From contig JAIUOF010000002.1 of assembly GCA_020161355.1 (NCBI GenBank), positions 558,001-622,000 of the forward strand: DNA of 64,000 nucleotides. Direction: 5' to 3'. The position numbers were made by a program, and so were the translations under genes. The notes beneath the pieces were generated by a model. The model worked only from the letters and a program-made list of their open reading frames with translations, ran no database searches and was not told the DNA's origin. The stretch comes from Bacteroidota bacterium. GTDB taxonomy: Bacteria > Bacteroidota > Bacteroidia > Cytophagales > Spirosomataceae. Below, piece by piece: positions 53,207-62,046 of this stretch (the stretch's first letter is position 1; each line of letters opens with the position of its first letter).

Positions 53207-53929
53207 TTAATATAAAAAAGACATTGGAACTTCAATGAGCAAAAGGGAAGCACTTTGATCTGCAGCAATTGAAATCTCTTTTGTATCCCAAACACCCATA
53301 CTGTCTCTTGTGTTCAATTTCTCTTCTCCCAAACTTACTTTTCCCTCCAGAACAAACAACCAAAGACCATTACCTTCTTTTTTTATTTCGTAGTTAAGCT
53401 GTTTTCCTTCTTCCAAATCGGTCAATGAAAACCAGGCGTCCTGATTTATCTTAACTCCGGAATCTTTGCTTTCTTTAGGTGAAACTACCGTCTGCCAATT
53501 ATTTTTTCTCTCAGAAATATCAAACAATTGTTGGCCATAGGAAGGTTTGAGGCCTTTTTTATCTGGGAAAACCCATATTTGCAGAAATTTTACAGGCTCT
53601 TTTGAGCTATGATTTTTTTCTGAGTGCGTTACACCGGTGCCCGCTGACATAATCTGAACTTCTCCATTTCTGATTACAGTTGTATTCCCCATACTGTCAC
53701 CATGCTCCAGGGCTCCTTCCAAAGGAATAGAGACTATCTCCATGTTATCATGTGGATGCTTTCCAAATCCCATTCCGGGAGCCACAAAATCATCATTAAA
53801 TACCCTAAGAGCCCCAAAATTAACCTGATCGGGATTATAATAATTTGCAAAACTAAAGGTATGATATGATTTCAACCAGCCATGATTGGCATAGCCCCTT
53901 TCTTCTGATTTAATTATTCTTGGTTTCAT
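53207..53929 (-). CDS. Pirin family protein (YhhW-like)
   Basis: A 240-residue single pirin of the YhhW type: GFGKHPHDNMEIVSIPLEGA and EHGDSMGN provide the cupin metal ligands, then EVQIMSAGTGVTHSEKNHS. Its E. coli relative has quercetin 2,3-dioxygenase activity. It leads the operon with the bicupin gene downstream, so the two likely answer the same cue. Confidence 0.92.
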   Translation of the reverse strand: MKPRIIKSEERGYANHGWLKSYHTFSFANYYNPDQVNFGALRVFNDDFVAPGMGFGKHPHDNMEIVSIPLEGALEHGDSMGNTTVIRNGEVQIMSAGTGVTHSEKNHSSKEPVKFLQIWVFPDKKGLKPSYGQQLFDISERKNNWQTVVSPKESKDSGVKINQDAWFSLTDLEEGKQLNYEIKKEGNGLWLFVLEGKVSLGEEKLNTRDSMGVWDTKEISIAADQSASLLLIEVPMSFLY

Positions 53930-54132
53930 TTTATACTTTTGTATTTAATGTTACTACATTTATGATAAAAAAATAGTTCATTTTTTCCTTGAAATATTTT
54001 TTCATGAAAGAACAAATTAATATTATTGTGCATTGGATTGGAATCAATAAAAGTTTTGAAAATTTTCAAAAATGAAAAGCAACGATTGACCCAAATAAAT
54101 CATCTGTAAGTTAAACCTAAAAAAACAAAAAA

Positions 54133-54543
54133 ATGAAGAAAGTATTTTTTAGCATCTTGTTCCTTATGGTAAGCGTAATGGCCTGGTCTAATGATGAATT
54201 TGCCACACCCGAACTTGACCAAAATTTTACAAAACTTAATCAGTTGGAAAGCTATGTAAACAACCATCCCGGTGCTACAATCGAAACGCTTAAAAGCGAA
54301 AACAACGAACTGATTCAAAATTTGGCTCTTGAAGAATCGTCAATTAGTGCTGCAAATGTGGCCGGAGATATGCCGATTGTTGGAGGTTTCTGGTGGGGAT
54401 GTTGCCTTGGCGTAATCGGATTATTACTGGTGTATTTTATTACTGACAACGACAAAGATCAGGTAAAATCGGCTCTTTGGGGATGTCTTATCGCCACACT
54501 ATTGTGGGGTTTGGGCGGTGTTTGGAACCCATTCAGTTGGTAA
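54133..54543 (+). CDS. Secreted or membrane hypothetical protein with Gly/Trp-rich C-terminus
   Basis: A 136-residue protein with a signal peptide (about 1-19, VMAWS), a polar helical middle (about 25-80) and two hydrophobic segments at the end (GFWWGCCLGVIGLLLVYF, ALWGCLIATLLWGLGGVW). I recognise no family. The strong terminator that follows suggests a monocistronic, well-expressed gene. Confidence 0.7.
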   Translation: MKKVFFSILFLMVSVMAWSNDEFATPELDQNFTKLNQLESYVNNHPGATIETLKSENNELIQNLALEESSISAANVAGDMPIVGGFWWGCCLGVIGLLLVYFITDNDKDQVKSALWGCLIATLLWGLGGVWNPFSW

Positions 54544-54563
54544 GATTTAAAAATATCCTAAGG

Positions 54564-54598
54564 AGAGTCTCTGAATGATTTCGGAGACTCTTTTTTTT
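54564..54598 (+). terminator. Strong terminator
   Basis: AGAGTCTC...GAGACTCT stem with near-continuous pairing, then eight T residues. Confidence 0.88.
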
Positions 54599-54691
54599 AT
54601 TCAACATTTTCCGTATTAAGAAAAAAGTAGAAATCTTGATTAGCAATTGAAAATTTGTAAATTGCATCTGCTAACACATTTTGATAAAACC

Positions 54692-54919
54692 ATGGAAAAA
54701 AAATTATTTAGAACTCATGGAGCAGAAGCCATGCTATTAGGCATTTGTGGTGGATTAGGAAAGTATTTTGAAATTGATGCAACCATAGTAAGAGTAGCCT
54801 TCGCTCTGATTACCTTTTTTAGTTTTGGATCGTTGGTGGTGGTTTATTTTGTTTTGGCTCTGATTATTCCCAAAGAGCCAAATGCTCAAAACCCAAATTC
54901 ACAAAGTCCAACCCAATAA
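54692..54919 (+). CDS. PspC domain protein
   Basis: A 75-residue PspC-domain protein: LLGICGGLGKYFEIDATIVR and the transmembrane VVYFVLALIIPKEP. PspC proteins help membrane-stress responses. There is no PspA or PspB nearby. Start at ATG 54692; the frame extends 15 codons upstream without domain match. Confidence 0.88.
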   Translation: MEKKLFRTHGAEAMLLGICGGLGKYFEIDATIVRVAFALITFFSFGSLVVVYFVLALIIPKEPNAQNPNSQSPTQ

Positions 54920-54957
54920 ACTTTTTAAATAAACTTCAATCTAGCCGAACAATTTCT

Positions 54958-54965
54958 TAATTTTG
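54958..54965 (+). promoter_or_regulatory. aspS -7 box TAATTTTG
   Basis: Matches TAnnTTTG and overlaps the alternative TTG codon at 54963, so that codon would lie before the transcript start; this favours the ATG at 54987 as the aspS start. Confidence 0.45.
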
Positions 54966-54986
54966 CAGCCTAATTTTAAGAAATTT

Positions 54987-56735
54987 ATGTTGAGAACACA
55001 TACTTGTGGTGAGCTAAGGATTGAAAATTTGAATCAAAAAGCCGAATTGTGCGGATGGGTACAGCGTATTCGCGACAAGGGAGGTATGATTTGGATTGAC
55101 CTTCGTGACCGTTATGGAATCACTCAGTTAATATTTGAAGAAGGAAAGACTTCACCTGAAATATTGGAGACAGCCAGAACACTTGGAAGGGAATTTGTTA
55201 TTAAAGCTACCGGTGTGGTTGTAGAAAGACTTTCAAAAAATGATAAAATCGAGACCGGTGATATAGAGCTTAAGGTTGAAAAAATTGAAATTCTGAATCC
55301 AGCGAAGTTACCTCCATTTTTGATTGAAGATGACACTGATGGCGGCGATGAACTTAGGATGAAATATCGCTATCTTGACCTAAGAAGAAATTCTGTAAGA
55401 CAAAACCTCCTTTTAAGACATAAGGTGGCTCAACAAACCAGAATCTACATGGATTCTCAGAATTTTGTTGAGGTAGAAACTCCTGTTTTAATAAAATCAA
55501 CTCCGGAAGGTGCCCGGGACTTTGTGGTACCCAGCCGTATGAATCCCGGGGAATTTTATGCTTTGCCACAATCGCCACAAACTTTCAAGCAATTGCTAAT
55601 GGTTTCGGGATTTGACCGTTATTATCAGATTGTTAAGTGTTTTCGTGACGAAGATCTTCGTGCCGACCGTCAGCCTGAATTTACCCAGATTGACTGTGAA
55701 ATGTCATTTGTGGAGCAGGAAGATGTACTAAACATGTTTGAAGGACTGGTTAGACACCTTTTCAAAACTGTCAAAAATATCGACTTGCAGGAAGTTCCGA
55801 GAATGACTTATGCTGATGCCATGAAGTATTATGGCTCCGATAAACCCGACACCCGATTTGAGATGAAGTTTGTTGAGCTAAATCATCTTGTTCAGGGAAA
55901 AGGATTTCAGGTATTTGATGATGCTGAATTGGTTGTAGGAATAAATGCCACTGGATGTGCGGAGTACACACGCAAGCAAGTGGATGAACTTACAGAATGG
56001 ATAAAAAGACCTCAAATAGGTGCCAAGGGGCTGGTATATATCAGATATAATACTGATGGCACAGTGAAATCTTCTGTTGATAAATTTTACACGGAAGATG
56101 ATTTGAAAGCCATTGCGGCAGCATTCGATGCAAAGCCGGGTGATTTGATTTTAGTTTTATCAGGAAAAGCTGATAAAGCAAGAAAACAGCTGAACGAACT
56201 CAGACTTGAAATGGGGAGCAGGTTAGGACTGCGAAATCCATTTGACTATAAAGTACTATGGGTGATAGACTTCCCTCTTTTGGAATTTGGAGAAGAAGAA
56301 AACCGTTGGTTTGCCATGCACCATCCATTTACGTCTCCCAAGCCTGAAGATATTCCGTTATTGGATAGTGACTTAGGTAATGTAAGGGCTAACGCCTACG
56401 ATATGGTTATAAACGGCACAGAAGTGGGCGGTGGATCAGTAAGGATTTTCCAGAGACCATTACAAAAGAGAATGTTTGAAATACTTGGATTTACTGACGA
56501 AGAAGCCAAAAAACAGTTTGGATTCCTGATGGATGCATTTGAATTTGGTGCCCCTCCTCATGCCGGTTTGGCTTTTGGTTTTGATCGGTTGGTTTCATTG
56601 TTTGGAGGTGCTGAGTCTATCAGAGACTTTATTGCATTCCCCAAAAATAACAGTGGTCGGGATGTAATGATAGATTCCCCCTCAAGTATTTCTGATTTAC
56701 AGCTAAAAGAATTGAGTATAGATGTTAAGATTTAA
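54987..56735 (+). CDS. aspS: Aspartate-tRNA ligase
   Basis: A 582-residue bacterial-type AspRS: OB-fold anticodon domain ([21 protein letters not shown]), class II motif 1/2 region ([43 protein letters not shown]), the GAD insertion and motif 3 [20 protein letters not shown]. It charges tRNA-Asp. The long bacterial form with GAD can be discriminating or not; this cannot be settled from sequence alone. Confidence 0.97.
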   Translation: MLRTHTCGELRIENLNQKAELCGWVQRIRDKGGMIWIDLRDRYGITQLIFEEGKTSPEILETARTLGREFVIKATGVVVERLSKNDKIETGDIELKVEKIEILNPAKLPPFLIEDDTDGGDELRMKYRYLDLRRNSVRQNLLLRHKVAQQTRIYMDSQNFVEVETPVLIKSTPEGARDFVVPSRMNPGEFYALPQSPQTFKQLLMVSGFDRYYQIVKCFRDEDLRADRQPEFTQIDCEMSFVEQEDVLNMFEGLVRHLFKTVKNIDLQEVPRMTYADAMKYYGSDKPDTRFEMKFVELNHLVQGKGFQVFDDAELVVGINATGCAEYTRKQVDELTEWIKRPQIGAKGLVYIRYNTDGTVKSSVDKFYTEDDLKAIAAAFDAKPGDLILVLSGKADKARKQLNELRLEMGSRLGLRNPFDYKVLWVIDFPLLEFGEEENRWFAMHHPFTSPKPEDIPLLDSDLGNVRANAYDMVINGTEVGGGSVRIFQRPLQKRMFEILGFTDEEAKKQFGFLMDAFEFGAPPHAGLAFGFDRLVSLFGGAESIRDFIAFPKNNSGRDVMIDSPSSISDLQLKELSIDVKI

Positions 56736-56755
56736 AAATTAATTAAAAAGATAAG

Positions 56756-56784
56756 AAAAGAGGTCATTTTTGTCCTCTTTTTTT
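56756..56784. terminator. Terminator after aspS
   Basis: AAAAGAGG and CCTCTTTT pair around a loop of ten bases, and eight T residues end the sequence in the plus direction. It may serve the convergent VanZ gene too. Confidence 0.75.
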
Positions 56785-56800
56785 TATCAATATGCATACA

Positions 56801-57175
56801 CTATTTGAGAAATATCCTCAAAAAATATTTCTTAAATAAAAACACTACTGTTAATCCTAAGAAAATTCCTAGGGCGTCTGCAAAAATATCGGCATATTCA
56901 AAGCCCCTATGAAAATCAATAGGAAGGTTTTTTTGTACAATTTCAATAAAAATTGCATAAAAAAGTAATAGAAAGAGTGTTTTCAGGTAGTTTTTAAGAT
57001 ATAAATACCATAAAAATGCCATCGCTCCGAAGGCAAGGAAATGGGCAGTCTTATCATCTGTACCTGTATCGGGAATTTGTTTTGATGGAATAAAACACAA
57101 AACACCGATAATAATTGTAGTTAACAAGGACGCAGCAATATTATTTTCAAGAAATAAAATAAGCTTTTTTATCAT
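56801..57175 (-). CDS. VanZ-like membrane protein
   Basis: A 124-residue VanZ-family protein with about four hydrophobic helices and the family core DDKTAHFLAFGAMAFLWYLYL, IEIVQKNLPIDFHRGFEYADIFADALGI. Related proteins affect envelope drug sensitivity, but no resistance is implied. It overlaps the fibre-like gene upstream by 4 bp (ATGA), so the two are translated together. Confidence 0.85.
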   Translation of the reverse strand: MIKKLILFLENNIAASLLTTIIIGVLCFIPSKQIPDTGTDDKTAHFLAFGAMAFLWYLYLKNYLKTLFLLLFYAIFIEIVQKNLPIDFHRGFEYADIFADALGIFLGLTVVFLFKKYFLRIFLK

Positions 57176-58281
57176 TTTATAGATATGTAATAGGTTCCAT
57201 CAGAAAACAACACGAATTTATTGGCTCCGGATTTATTAATAATTGAATTTCGAGTTTCATTTCCATCATAAAATGGGATATTTAGCAAAATCGTTCCACT
57301 TCCTACATTCGAAATGCTCCAGGTTTTGCCGGTCCGGGTGCTTGCTGGTGGCAAAGTATAAGTTGCGTTTCCACCTTTATGAATGTAAATTTCAATAGCA
57401 TCAACCAAAGTGGCATCTGTATTAGTTATTTGAAAACTCCTGACCTGGTCAGCAAGATTACTTTTACTCACTTCACCATCTGCATTTACAACAAGAATAC
57501 TTGTTGGAGAGGCGGTGGTAGCCAGTCCTTTTACTTTTAAAGGATTAGAAACGGCGTCAATTGTAAGTGCGTGCGTAACATCCTGAGTACCAATTCCGAC
57601 TTTTCCACCAAAAAAATTATTTAAAATCGCAGGTTTGATAAAAATCCCCCATCCTTTGGTAATCATACTGGTGTTTACACCTCTGAAATCCTCAAATCTT
57701 ATCCCATAAAAATTATCAATTAGTGCTGGATTCCCTGAGGTTTGATCAGTAAAAAAACGAAGGTTTAGTAAGTCAAATTCTGTATTGCGATAATTTCTTC
57801 CATTATGACCAAAAGTTCCTGAAAGTTTTAAGACAGCGGCTTTTGAGAGTGTACCTCCATCCCGAAAACCTACCGAATCACTTATTCCTCTAAAAAAATT
57901 AAACTCAGCAGTACTGGTGTGCACATCGGTAAAGTTGGTATTGGGCTTAAAGTTGGCATAGTGGTTAGCAACAAAAACATTATGAGCCTCCTGAGTGTCG
58001 GCCGCTTGTCCAACTGTGGTGGTGTCATTAACTCCAAGTGGTTCATTGATACTAACATACATCCCTCGGTTGTTGATAGAGCGATATTTGTCAGTGACCA
58101 TAAATTTGCTATTGTAGGGCGAATTGAAAGCGTGGGAAACGGCTACCCCTCCATAACGCCAAATCACAGTGGAGTCATCATGATTAAAAATCTGAGTAGT
58201 ATCTTTTTTCCAATTAGAATTCTGCCCAATCAGATTTAAGCTGACCAAAAAAACAGACAGAAATGTAAAAAATACTTTCAT
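57172..58281 (-). CDS. Secreted fibre-like surface protein
   Basis: A 369-residue exported protein with signal peptide (about 1-20, LNLIGQ). The middle carries the GKVGIGTQDVTHALTIDAV-type motif seen in Bacteroidota tail-fibre-like and surface proteins (often before a chaperone-of-endosialidase domain, absent here). The rest is beta-rich and Asn/Thr-rich; the C-terminus ends in NKFVLFSDGTYYISIK. There are no phage genes around it, so an adhesin or surface fibre role is favoured over a prophage (inference). The ATG at 58281 is chosen over the TTG at 58293. Confidence 0.72.
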   Translation of the reverse strand: MKVFFTFLSVFLVSLNLIGQNSNWKKDTTQIFNHDDSTVIWRYGGVAVSHAFNSPYNSKFMVTDKYRSINNRGMYVSINEPLGVNDTTTVGQAADTQEAHNVFVANHYANFKPNTNFTDVHTSTAEFNFFRGISDSVGFRDGGTLSKAAVLKLSGTFGHNGRNYRNTEFDLLNLRFFTDQTSGNPALIDNFYGIRFEDFRGVNTSMITKGWGIFIKPAILNNFFGGKVGIGTQDVTHALTIDAVSNPLKVKGLATTASPTSILVVNADGEVSKSNLADQVRSFQITNTDATLVDAIEIYIHKGGNATYTLPPASTRTGKTWSISNVGSGTILLNIPFYDGNETRNSIINKSGANKFVLFSDGTYYISIK

Positions 58282-58361
58282 TACTTTTATCAAATCAGAC
58301 CTAAAACTAATCTTTTATCCAAATTTAGACAAATATTAAGCAAAAATGCACCTGTTTTTAA

Positions 58362-59345
58362 TTATCTGGTAATCCAGCTAAATTCATATTCCAGCTCGGG
58401 TATTTTGGTTCTCTCAGCGATTCTTTTCAATCTGTCAGGAAGAGCAATTACATAATCGCGGGCTTTTTCGGCAGCACTATTTAGCTCTGTAATATTCTCA
58501 ATTTTCCATTCTTTTAACAAATCTTCAAGAATCTGAATATAATCTAAGGTCGTGTAAACACCCAGTCTTTGGGCAGAATCAGAAAAATGAGAAAAAACTG
58601 AACCGATTTTTTGACCGGTTTCTCTTAGAAAATGTGCAGGCATCACAATTTTCTTTTTCATCATATCCTCAAATGCAAGCATCATTTCACTTGGATCAAC
58701 TTCAAAAATCTTTGCAATAAATGTCTTGTACGCCTTTGCGTGACGCATTTCGTCAGAAGCTATCACACCGCAAATTTTTGACAAATGAGGATTCCCAAAC
58801 TTCTTTGCCAGGGTGGCAGTCCTCCGGTGCGAAATATTGGTGGCGAGTTCTTGAAATGAGGTATAAACAAAATTTCGGTATGGATCAGTATCAGTGCCTA
58901 TATCAAACCCATCAGCAATGAGCCACTGGGTTGACACTTCCATTTCCCGCATATTTACACGACCCGAGAGATACAAATATTTATTTAACAAATCGCCATG
59001 ACGATTTTCCTCAGCAGTCCACCATCTGTTCCATTTAACCCAGCTGGTATCCTTTTGTTCTACCTGATTGACACCAATCATGTTCATCAACCATGACTCA
59101 TAGGTAGGGAGTGCCTCTTCGGTGATGGTGTCGCCGACCAGTACCGCTATGTAATCGTAAGGTAGCTCCCGGCAAGCTTCCTGCAAGAGCTTAACTTCTG
59201 ACCCAAAGTCTCCTTTTGAGGCATCCGGCAGAAAGTCAGAAGGCTGCCAATTGGTTTCAATCGGATTTAAAAATTCTTCAATAAGGCTGTCCATTTCCTT
59301 TCCGATGTGGTTCATCACCTCGATTCTTGTTTTAAGCAATTCCAT
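58362..59345 (-). CDS. Acyl-ACP desaturase (stearoyl-ACP desaturase-like)
   Basis: A 327-residue soluble di-iron desaturase: iron ligands in ENRHGDLL (Glu113, His116) and SDEMRHAKAY (Glu199, His202), with NISHRRTATLAKK between. It adds a double bond to saturated acyl-ACP, giving monounsaturated fatty acids under aerobic conditions. Start at ATG 59345. It is divergent from a PlsC-type acyltransferase gene. Confidence 0.9.
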   Translation of the reverse strand: MELLKTRIEVMNHIGKEMDSLIEEFLNPIETNWQPSDFLPDASKGDFGSEVKLLQEACRELPYDYIAVLVGDTITEEALPTYESWLMNMIGVNQVEQKDTSWVKWNRWWTAEENRHGDLLNKYLYLSGRVNMREMEVSTQWLIADGFDIGTDTDPYRNFVYTSFQELATNISHRRTATLAKKFGNPHLSKICGVIASDEMRHAKAYKTFIAKIFEVDPSEMMLAFEDMMKKKIVMPAHFLRETGQKIGSVFSHFSDSAQRLGVYTTLDYIQILEDLLKEWKIENITELNSAAEKARDYVIALPDRLKRIAERTKIPELEYEFSWITR

Positions 59346-59365
59346 CAACAATCAATTTTAAAGAA

Positions 59366-59373
59366 CAAAATTA
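59366..59373 (-). promoter_or_regulatory. Desaturase -7 box TAATTTTG
   Basis: Minus-strand TAATTTTG, 20 bp before the desaturase start. The nearest upstream TTTG is 25 bp away, slightly longer than usual. Confidence 0.4.
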
Positions 59374-59449
59374 CTTTAAATTGTACGTAGTACCTAAGCA
59401 AATATGCCTTTTTGAATACCCAAAATTTAAGTGTATTTATAAAAAAACG

Positions 59450-59457
59450 TAACTTTG
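59450..59457 (+). promoter_or_regulatory. Acyltransferase -7 box TAACTTTG
   Basis: TAACTTTG fits TAnnTTTG, 15 bp before the ATG at 59473, and overlaps the alternative TTG (59455); this supports the downstream ATG. Confidence 0.45.
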
Positions 59458-59472
59458 CGAAAAAAGAAGAAA

Positions 59473-60207
59473 ATGAAAAAAATATTAGACTACATCCTGA
59501 GTGTCGTTTATGTGGTCTGGTTTGGGTTAATTCTGGTAATATTCCATGGTATTCAAGTGTTTGCTTATAATGTTTTCGGCCAAAAAGCACATCAAAAAAC
59601 AGTAGAATGGATGAATTTCCTGATTGTATATGGTTGGTATCTTACAGGCTCCAGCGTTAGTTTCAGTGAAAGTCATAAATTAAATGAGGGTACCTCGAAA
59701 ATATTCATTGCCAATCACCAAAGTATGTTTGATATACCGGGAATCATCTGGTTTTTAAGAAAACAAACTCCTCTTTTCATATCAAAAAAGGAATTATCCA
59801 AAGGTATTCCAAGTATTTCTTATAATCTGCGTGCCGGTAAAGCCGCTCTTATTGACCGAAATGACCCAAAGCAGGCTATTGCCGAAATCATTCGTTTTGC
59901 CAATTATGTTAAAGAAAAAAAGTTTTCTGCGGTGATTTTCCCGGAAGGTACCCGTTCAAGAACAGGTAAACTTAAACCTTTCGCAGTAGGTGGTGTGGCA
60001 ACTCTGATTAAAAAAATTCCGGATGCGGAAATTGTACCAATTGCCATAAAAAATACCGGAAAATTTAACCCTACAGGCATTTTTCCTTTGCGAAGTTTCG
60101 TTTCTATGTCATGGACAACACTTGCCCCCATCGACTCAAAAGGAAAAACAGCTGAAGAAATCACAAAAGAGGCTGAAATTGCCATTAAAGCATTTTTGGG
60201 TCAATAA
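59473..60207 (+). CDS. plsC: 1-acyl-sn-glycerol-3-phosphate acyltransferase
   Basis: A 244-residue PlsC-family enzyme with an N-terminal membrane anchor (about 7-26). The catalytic NHQSMFD motif (His82, Asp87), FISKKEL and FPEGTRSRTGKLKPF are intact. It acylates lysophosphatidate to phosphatidate in phospholipid synthesis. Shared intergenic DNA with the desaturase suggests co-ordinated lipid control. Confidence 0.92.
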   Translation: MKKILDYILSVVYVVWFGLILVIFHGIQVFAYNVFGQKAHQKTVEWMNFLIVYGWYLTGSSVSFSESHKLNEGTSKIFIANHQSMFDIPGIIWFLRKQTPLFISKKELSKGIPSISYNLRAGKAALIDRNDPKQAIAEIIRFANYVKEKKFSAVIFPEGTRSRTGKLKPFAVGGVATLIKKIPDAEIVPIAIKNTGKFNPTGIFPLRSFVSMSWTTLAPIDSKGKTAEEITKEAEIAIKAFLGQ

Positions 60208-60384
60208 AATGGAAAAAGGAGGTTAATATTTCGAAAAAGTAATATTTAAATTATATTTTCTGTAATTAGCATTAGAATTTCGGTTTGATATTTGAAATGA
60301 AATAAGTGTTGTTGTAAAAAAAAAATACATTTTGGGAATAATTAAATATATTTCAGAAAAAACAAACCAAAAACAGCTTTCATA

Positions 60385-61038
60385 ATGGTTGCCAAAGATT
60401 TATTGAGTACTGACGTTCCGATTTTAAGGCCTTCTGACAATGTGGACAGGGCTTTGCAGCTCATGTCAGACTTTAAATATTCACAATTACCTTTGGTAGA
60501 AAATAAAATATATTCGGGAATCTTGACTGAAGACCATTTGCTCAATTACGATTTCGACACCTTACTTGAGGAAATTGAGCCCGTAGATTTTCAAATCAAT
60601 ATTGACGAAAATTTCCCGCTCGTCGAAGTTATTAAATCTTTCCGAAACGAAAATATTGAATTTCTTCCGGTTCAAAGCAAAGGCGAATTTCTGGGAATAA
60701 TTGAGCGAAAAACAGCTTTTCAGAGCCTGGTTGATAAAATGGTTCTGTCTGAAAGCGGCGGATTGATAGAAATAAAAACCAAAGACGGAGATTATCAGTT
60801 GTCAGACATTTCCAGGATTATTGAACAGGAATCCGGAAAAATCATGAGTATGTTTTTAAGTCATGATATCCTAAACAATCTGCTGATTACCCTCAAAATT
60901 GACGTTTCTCAGATCAGCCCGATTGTGAGCTCTTTGGAAAGACACGGTTATGAAATAAGCTCCTATTATGCATCTGAGCCTGTTACTAATCTTGAAAAAG
61001 ATAGGTATGATTTATTAATGAAATATTTGAGCATCTGA
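60385..61038 (+). CDS. CBS-domain protein
   Basis: A 217-residue protein with a pair of CBS motifs (LLSTDVPILRPSDNVDRALQ and QLPLVENKIYSGILTEDHLL; DENFPLVEVIKSFRNENIEF and LPVQSKGEFLGIIERK) in the first 120 residues and an ACT-like region after that. CBS pairs usually bind adenosine nucleotides and sense energy state. Its position directly before nadK is conserved in many Bacteroidota. Confidence 0.88.
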   Translation: MVAKDLLSTDVPILRPSDNVDRALQLMSDFKYSQLPLVENKIYSGILTEDHLLNYDFDTLLEEIEPVDFQINIDENFPLVEVIKSFRNENIEFLPVQSKGEFLGIIERKTAFQSLVDKMVLSESGGLIEIKTKDGDYQLSDISRIIEQESGKIMSMFLSHDILNNLLITLKIDVSQISPIVSSLERHGYEISSYYASEPVTNLEKDRYDLLMKYLSI

Positions 61039-61092
61039 TTATTCCTGAAAATTGCTCTCCTTCTCCCATTTTTACTGAAAAACAATACTAAA

Positions 61093-61980
61093 ATGAAGTT
61101 TCTGATACATGGTAGAATTTTTAAAATTGAATCGGTGGATTCGATCCAGGAAATCTTCAATGAAATAGAATCAAGGCAAATCGATTACAGTGTTTCTGAT
61201 TCTTTTGCAGAGATTCTGATAGAAAATCAAATAAATTTCGATAAAAACAGGACATTCAACAGTGATTCTGATCTCGAAAGCTACGATATGGCTCTTAGTT
61301 TAGGAGGCGATGGTTCTTTTCTGGAAACCCTGGGATTGGTGGCAAAATTTGAAATACCCGTTTTGGGAATCAATTTTGGAAGGCTTGGATTTTTAACTGA
61401 CATACAACCTCAACACATCGGAGAAACGATTGACAAAATCCTTCTGAAAGATTACACGATTGACGAACGCATAATGATCAACGCCAGGGCTGATTCCGAA
61501 ATATTTGAATCAGGCATGAATTTTGCACTCAACGAAATAGCTATTGCAAAGACCGACACATCGTCGATGATAGTTATCAATACTTACATTGACGGAGAGT
61601 TTCTAAATAGCTACTGGGCAGATGGTATCATGGTAGCAACCCCCACGGGTTCTACAGGTTATAATCTGAGTTGTGGAGGTCCTTTGATGGTGCCACAATC
61701 TGATAATTTCGTGATTACACCCATTTGTCCTCATAATTTATTTGTAAGACCCATAATTGTTTCCAGCAAGAGTCAGATTACTTTTAGTGTCGAAAGCCGA
61801 AGTAAAAATTTCCTACTCTCAATGGATTCCAGAGCTAAAATTGTAGGCGATGAAATAGGTGAAATAGTGGTGAGTTTGGAAAAATTCAGAGCTAAACTTG
61901 TAAAAATTAAGGGTAACGATTTTCTTTCAACCCTCCGAAAAAAACTCAGATGGGGAGAGGATATCAGGAACAGAATTTAG
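61093..61980 (+). CDS. nadK: NAD kinase
   Basis: A 295-residue NAD kinase: the GGDGSFLETL motif, VLGINFGRLGFLTD, the NAD-binding TPTGSTGYNLSCGGPLMVP and the C-terminal KNFLLSMDSRAK. It phosphorylates NAD to NADP. It follows the CBS gene by 54 bp and precedes two DUF6089 barrel genes, in the order usual for the phylum. Confidence 0.94.
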   Translation: MKFLIHGRIFKIESVDSIQEIFNEIESRQIDYSVSDSFAEILIENQINFDKNRTFNSDSDLESYDMALSLGGDGSFLETLGLVAKFEIPVLGINFGRLGFLTDIQPQHIGETIDKILLKDYTIDERIMINARADSEIFESGMNFALNEIAIAKTDTSSMIVINTYIDGEFLNSYWADGIMVATPTGSTGYNLSCGGPLMVPQSDNFVITPICPHNLFVRPIIVSSKSQITFSVESRSKNFLLSMDSRAKIVGDEIGEIVVSLEKFRAKLVKIKGNDFLSTLRKKLRWGEDIRNRI

Positions 61981-62046
61981 AAATAATTTCAATAAAAGGA
62001 TTAGAAATTTCGTTTCAATCCAAATCGAAAAAACTAGGAGCGTAAA

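Noticed and set aside
57172-58281. Prophage tail-fibre gene
   Set aside because: No capsid, terminase, tail or integrase genes are near, and the protein has a secretion signal.
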